Assembly: GCA_030146505.1 (NCBI GenBank)
Contig: JASLCO010000031.1
Coordinates: 1 to 17,880 of the forward strand
Direction: 5' to 3'
Origin: Moraxellaceae bacterium
Lineage (GTDB): Bacteria > Pseudomonadota > Gammaproteobacteria > Pseudomonadales > Moraxellaceae
DNA length: 17,880 bases
The notes beneath the pieces are model-generated. The model made no database searches, had not been told where the DNA came from, and saw only the letters and a program-made list of their open reading frames with translations. Positions 15,045-17,880 of the stretch are shown here, in pieces; position 1 is the first letter of the stretch, and each line of letters starts with the position of its first letter. A program made the position numbers and the translations under genes.

Positions 15045-15705
15045 GACTTCTACCGAAGCCTGTTCGGTGGCCCTGCATCATGAGGGCCGGATTTTTTCCC
15101 GTTTCCGTCATGCGCCACGCCTGCAGACGGAATTGCTGCTGCCCATGATTGATGAGGTGCTGGCCGAAGCGGATTTGACGCTGAAAGAGATCGAGGCTCT
15201 GGCTTACAGCCGTGGCCCCGGCGCTTTTACCGGTGTGCGTATTGCCGCAGCGGCGGTGCAGGCTTTGGCCTTTGCCCGTGATTTGCCGGTGATTGCAGTG
15301 TCCAGTCTGCAGACCCTGGCGCAGGGTGTCTTGCGTGTGCACGGCGCGCAGCGAGCCTTGTCGGTGTTTGATGCCCGTATGGACGAGGTCTATGCCGGGG
15401 CCTATGCCGTACAGGATGGGCTGATGCAGGCGCTGGATGTGGACCATCTTTGCTCGCCCGCCAATCTGCCGGAAAAATTGCGCGGCGAGTTCTTTGTGGC
15501 GGGAAATGGTCTGGCCGTACATGAGGCTGTGCTGCGTGAGCAGTGTCATTTTCTCGGCAGTGATGCGGAACTTTTTCCTTCCGCAGAAGACATAGTGCCA
15601 TTGGCACTTGCCCTGCATGCGCAGGGTGCCGCACAGTCCGCGGAACTGGCGCTGCCGGTTTATCTGCGCGATGAAGTCTGGAAAAAACTGCCGGGGCGAG
15701 AATGA
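15025..15705 (+). CDS. tsaB: tRNA threonylcarbamoyladenosine (t6A) biosynthesis protein TsaB
   Basis: TsaB is the non-catalytic partner of TsaD in the TsaBDE complex. The complex transfers threonylcarbamoyl to A37 of ANN-decoding tRNAs. The 226-residue protein has the ASKHA-fold N-terminus KLLALETSTEACSVAL, the segment RLQTELLLPMIDEVL, and the conserved SRGPGAFTGVRIAAAAVQALAF, which is diagnostic of TsaB. DARMDEVYAGAY follows. As expected for TsaB, the metal-binding histidine motif of TsaD is absent. The ATG at 15025 lies inside yoaA (20-base overlap) and the stop overlaps the next gene, so expression is probably coupled. E. coli TsaB has 231 residues. Together with tilS and rsmJ it is one of three RNA-modification genes in the window. 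Confidence 0.95.
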   Translation: MKLLALETSTEACSVALHHEGRIFSRFRHAPRLQTELLLPMIDEVLAEADLTLKEIEALAYSRGPGAFTGVRIAAAAVQALAFARDLPVIAVSSLQTLAQGVLRVHGAQRALSVFDARMDEVYAGAYAVQDGLMQALDVDHLCSPANLPEKLRGEFFVAGNGLAVHEAVLREQCHFLGSDAELFPSAEDIVPLALALHAQGAAQSAELALPVYLRDEVWKKLPGRE

Positions 15706-16151
15706 TGACCGAGCCCGTCTGGGATTTTCCTGGCCCGCATATCCTCACGGTAAAGGTGTTGCCTGCCTATATCGACATCATGCAGCACACCAATAATGTG
15801 GTGTACCTGCAGTGGCTGGAAGCGGTGGCCTGGGATCATAGCCGGGCCTTGGGTCTGGATGAGGCGGCTTACCAGCGCATAGGTCATGGCATGGTCGCGC
15901 GTCGCCATGAAATGGATTATCTGCAGGCTACTTTTCTCGGCGAAGACATCCTGCTGGGAACCTGGCTGCTGCATTGTGACCGGCTTTCCACGCACCGTGC
16001 CTACCAGTTCGTACGTGCCAGCGATGGCCAGACCGTGTTTCGCGGCCGTACGCACTGGGTTTGCGTGGACATAAAAGAAGGCCGCGTGCGTCGCATGCCG
16101 CCGGAGTTCCAGTCCGCCTATCAATCCGCATCGTTGCAAATCAAGGAGTAG
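15702..16151 (+). CDS. Acyl-CoA thioesterase of the 4HBT hot-dog family (YbgC/FadM-like)
   Basis: The 149-residue protein is a single hot-dog domain of the 4-hydroxybenzoyl-CoA thioesterase type. The active-site segment reads Y-I-D-I-M-Q-H-T-N-N-V-V-Y: Asp25 is the likely nucleophile or general base, and His29-Thr30-Asn31-Asn32 match the family HxNN. VARRHEMDYLQATFLGEDILLGTWL is the second conserved strand region. Members hydrolyse acyl-CoA or acyl-ACP thioesters; the substrate cannot be read from the sequence. Two adjacent ATG codons (15702, 15705) make the start ambiguous by one residue, and the first overlaps the tsaB stop. It ends six bases before uppP. It may be a housekeeping thioesterase linked to envelope lipid metabolism, but that is inference from position only. 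Confidence 0.88.
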   Translation: MMTEPVWDFPGPHILTVKVLPAYIDIMQHTNNVVYLQWLEAVAWDHSRALGLDEAAYQRIGHGMVARRHEMDYLQATFLGEDILLGTWLLHCDRLSTHRAYQFVRASDGQTVFRGRTHWVCVDIKEGRVRRMPPEFQSAYQSASLQIKE

Positions 16152-16157
16152 TTATTC

Positions 16158-16982
16158 GTGGACCTGCTTTTGCTGTTCAAGGCCCTCATCATGGGACTGG
16201 TGGAGGGGATTACCGAATTCCTGCCCATCTCCAGCACCGGCCATCTCATCATCACCGCCGACCTGATTGATTTCTGGACCAAGGAAAAGCGCGACATCTT
16301 CGAGGTGGCCATACAGCTGGGTGCCATTCTTGCCGTCTGCTATGAATATCGCGAGCGTCTTTTCGTGGTGGCGCGTGGCATGTTCAGCGAGGTTTCAGCC
16401 CAGCGCTTCATTCTCAACCTCTTGGTGGCCTTCCTGCCGGCAGCCATTCTCGGCCTGCTTTTCATCAAGGCGATCAAGCTGTATTTCTTCAATCCGGTGA
16501 CAGTGGCCGTGGCGCTGGTGGCGGGAGGCCTGCTCATCCTGTGGGCAGAAAAACGCCAGCACGTGATACGTGTGCAGAGTGTGGAGCAGATGGACTGGCG
16601 CGATGCGCTCAAGGTGGGCTTGGCCCAGTGTCTGGCACTGATTCCCGGCACTTCGCGCTCCGGGGCCACCATCATCGGCGGGCTGTTCTTCGGCCTTTCG
16701 CGCAAGGCCGCGGCCGAGTTTTCCTTCTTCCTCGCCATCCCCACCATGTTTGCAGCCACCTTCTACGATGTGCTCAAGCATCGCGACGAGCTGATGATCG
16801 CCGATCTGCCGGTGTTCGCGGTGGGCTTTGTGGTGTCCTTCATTTCCGCCCTGCTGGTGATACGCGCCCTCATGCGCTTCATCACGCGCCATGACTTCAC
16901 CGTGTTTGCCTGGTACCGCATCGCCTTCGGCCTTTTCATCTTGGCCACCGCCTTCACCGGCCTTGTGGACTGGTCACACTGA
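16158..16982 (+). CDS. uppP: Undecaprenyl-diphosphatase UppP (BacA)
   Basis: UppP removes one phosphate from undecaprenyl diphosphate, recycling the lipid carrier of peptidoglycan and O-antigen synthesis. It is an integral inner-membrane protein with its active site facing the periplasm, and overexpression gives bacitracin resistance. The 274-residue protein has the N-terminal signature GLVEGITEFLPISSTGH (13-29, with Glu16 and Glu20 of the ExxxE motif). It also has the second signature PGTSRSGATIIGGL from residue 163, containing the conserved Arg167. Several hydrophobic helices follow. The length equals that of E. coli UppP (273). The start is a GTG at 16158 with AAGGAG nine bases upstream, overlapping the end of the thioesterase gene. 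Its stop overlaps the rsmJ start by one base. Confidence 0.97.
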   Translation: MDLLLLFKALIMGLVEGITEFLPISSTGHLIITADLIDFWTKEKRDIFEVAIQLGAILAVCYEYRERLFVVARGMFSEVSAQRFILNLLVAFLPAAILGLLFIKAIKLYFFNPVTVAVALVAGGLLILWAEKRQHVIRVQSVEQMDWRDALKVGLAQCLALIPGTSRSGATIIGGLFFGLSRKAAAEFSFFLAIPTMFAATFYDVLKHRDELMIADLPVFAVGFVVSFISALLVIRALMRFITRHDFTVFAWYRIAFGLFILATAFTGLVDWSH

Positions 16983-17773
16983 TGCAGGCCCTGCGCTTTC
17001 TCGTCTGCGAAGAGCGCAAGGCCGAGGGCCAGCAGCTGGCGACACGTCTTGGTCTGGCAGCCGAAATTTATGCCCAGCCGCTTAAAGCCGAACTGAAAAA
17101 ACATGCGCCCGCCGGTGCGGCGCTGGTGCTGGAGCCGGAGGCGCTGGGGCTTTATGCGCTCGACATGCCGGGCTCGGGCGCGGTGCGCATTGATCTGGCA
17201 GAAGGTTCGCTGGGTTGGCGGGTGGCCGACAATCGTGCCCGCCATGAAATGGTGGTGAAGGCCTGCGGACTTTTGAAAGCCACCCAGCCCCTGCAGGTAT
17301 TTGATGCCACCGCCGGCCTCCTGCGTGATGCCTGCGTGCTGGCGGCTGCCGGTGCCCATGTGCAGGTGGCGGAACGCTCTCCGGTGATTGCCGAACTGAT
17401 TGAAGACGGCCTGCAGCGTGCACAGGTGTATCCGGAACTGGCAGAACTGCTGGCACGCCTGCGGTTTTCACCCGGTGACTCTCTGCAGCAACTGCAAGCC
17501 CTGGCCGGTACAGAACAGCGCCCGGATGTGGTGTATCTGGACCCCATGTTTCCGCATCGTGACAAGGCAGCGCTGGTAAAAAAGGAAATGCGCGTTTTCC
17601 GTGCCGTGGTGGGTGAGGACGTGGATGCCGATGCCTTGCTGGTGCCGGCCCGTGCTGCTGCCAAAAAGCGTGTGGTGGTGAAGCGCCCGCGCCTGGCGCC
17701 CTGGCTGGCCGGCGCAAAGCCCGGCCTGGTGCTGGAAGGCAAAAGCGGGCGCTTCGACATTTATCTCGCCTGA
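16982..17773 (+). CDS. rsmJ: 16S rRNA (guanine1516-N2)-methyltransferase RsmJ
   Basis: RsmJ methylates N2 of G1516 in the 16S rRNA of the 30S subunit, using S-adenosylmethionine. The 263-residue protein has the SAM-binding segment VFDATAGLLRDACVLAAAGAHV (Asp108 onward) and ERSPVIAELIEDGL after it. The catalytic YLDPMFPHRDKAALVKKEMRVF starts at Tyr185; the block matches the E. coli YLDPMFPH...KKEMRVF region closely. The usual glycine in DATAGLGRD is leucine here (Leu114), the only unusual residue I see in the core. The ATG overlaps the uppP stop by one base. The C-terminus ends in GRFDIYLA, similar to the family's end. It is the last gene of the yoaA cluster and is followed by REP elements rather than a clear T-tailed terminator. 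Confidence 0.95.
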   Translation: MQALRFLVCEERKAEGQQLATRLGLAAEIYAQPLKAELKKHAPAGAALVLEPEALGLYALDMPGSGAVRIDLAEGSLGWRVADNRARHEMVVKACGLLKATQPLQVFDATAGLLRDACVLAAAGAHVQVAERSPVIAELIEDGLQRAQVYPELAELLARLRFSPGDSLQQLQALAGTEQRPDVVYLDPMFPHRDKAALVKKEMRVFRAVVGEDVDADALLVPARAAAKKRVVVKRPRLAPWLAGAKPGLVLEGKSGRFDIYLA

Positions 17774-17790
17774 ATCCCCGCGACCTTCCT

Positions 17791-17814
17791 GCAGGAGCGG
17801 CTTCAGCCGCCATG
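17791..17814 (+). repeat. REP element (first copy of an inverted pair)
   Basis: The core GGAGCGGCTTCAGCCGC (17794-17810) forms a 6-bp stem, GCGGCT/AGCCGC, with a two-base loop. This is the pattern of Pseudomonas- and Xanthomonas-type REP sequences, which are mobilised by RAYT transposases. It starts 18 bases after the rsmJ stop, a typical place for REPs. No RAYT gene is in the window. Confidence 0.8.
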
Positions 17815-17856
17815 CCTTTTTCCTCGCTTTCTCGCTTCCTCTCCTTTATTCCGTCA

Positions 17857-17880
17857 TGCCATCGCGGCTGAAGCCGCTCC
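17857..17880 (-). repeat. REP element (second, inverted copy, cut by the window end)
   Basis: The reverse complement of 17864-17880 is identical over 17 bases to the first REP core. With the first copy it forms an inverted pair (BIME-like) separated by a pyrimidine-rich spacer at 17815-17850. The element runs to the window edge, so its foot is not visible. The pair may also fold into a large hairpin in transcripts of rsmJ. Confidence 0.8.

Noticed and set aside
1..17880. Defence system, prophage, insertion sequence, CRISPR array, tRNA or rRNA
   Set aside because: I looked on both strands. All large frames resolve into housekeeping genes, no regularly spaced repeats or transposase motifs were seen, and no tRNA or rRNA sequence was recognised.

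Overview
The window is a stretch of ordinary gammaproteobacterial chromosome, GC-rich and densely coded. The signs are an AccA carboxyltransferase alpha subunit of the E. coli type, the FabA/FabB unsaturated fatty acid pair, a System I cytochrome c maturation block (ccmFGHI), adk next to hemH, a YoaA-TsaB pair, RsmJ, an AlgP-like Ala/Lys-rich histone-like protein, and REP elements with the Pseudomonas/Xanthomonas-type core. Pseudomonadales (a Pseudomonas or Moraxellaceae relative) is the best guess; the species cannot be named from the sequence alone.

Layout. The left edge holds the 3' part of accA (+), a terminator, and tilS (+). A strong bidirectional hairpin separates tilS from the convergent fabA-fabB pair (- strand, 2419-4256). 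From the fabA side the cytochrome c maturation operon ccmF-ccmG-ccmH-ccmI runs rightwards (4576-8881) with overlapping or almost abutting genes. It is followed by adk and hemH (+), each with its own Rho-independent terminator. A 569-base AT-rich non-coding stretch full of A/T tracts leads into a 263-residue Ala/Lys-rich DNA-binding protein with two AT-hook cores. mobA (-) then faces away from a compact plus-strand cluster, yoaA-tsaB-thioesterase-uppP-rsmJ (13071-17773), in which most genes overlap by a few bases. The window ends in an inverted pair of REP elements.

Functions. accA, fabA and fabB cover malonyl-CoA supply and unsaturated fatty acid synthesis. ccmFGHI carries out the reduction and heme-ligation end of c-type cytochrome assembly, and hemH makes the protoheme. 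tilS, tsaB and rsmJ modify tRNA or rRNA for translation fidelity. yoaA is a replication-repair helicase, uppP recycles the cell-wall lipid carrier, and mobA finishes the molybdenum cofactor.

I see no phage, insertion sequence, CRISPR array, tRNA or rRNA, and no convincing undescribed multi-gene system. The most interesting points are the histone-like AT-hook protein with its phased A/T-tract upstream region and distinct codon use, the CISC active site of CcmG, the ccm genes split from ccmABCDE, a Gly-to-Leu change in the SAM motif of RsmJ, and REP-family repeats at both ends of the window.
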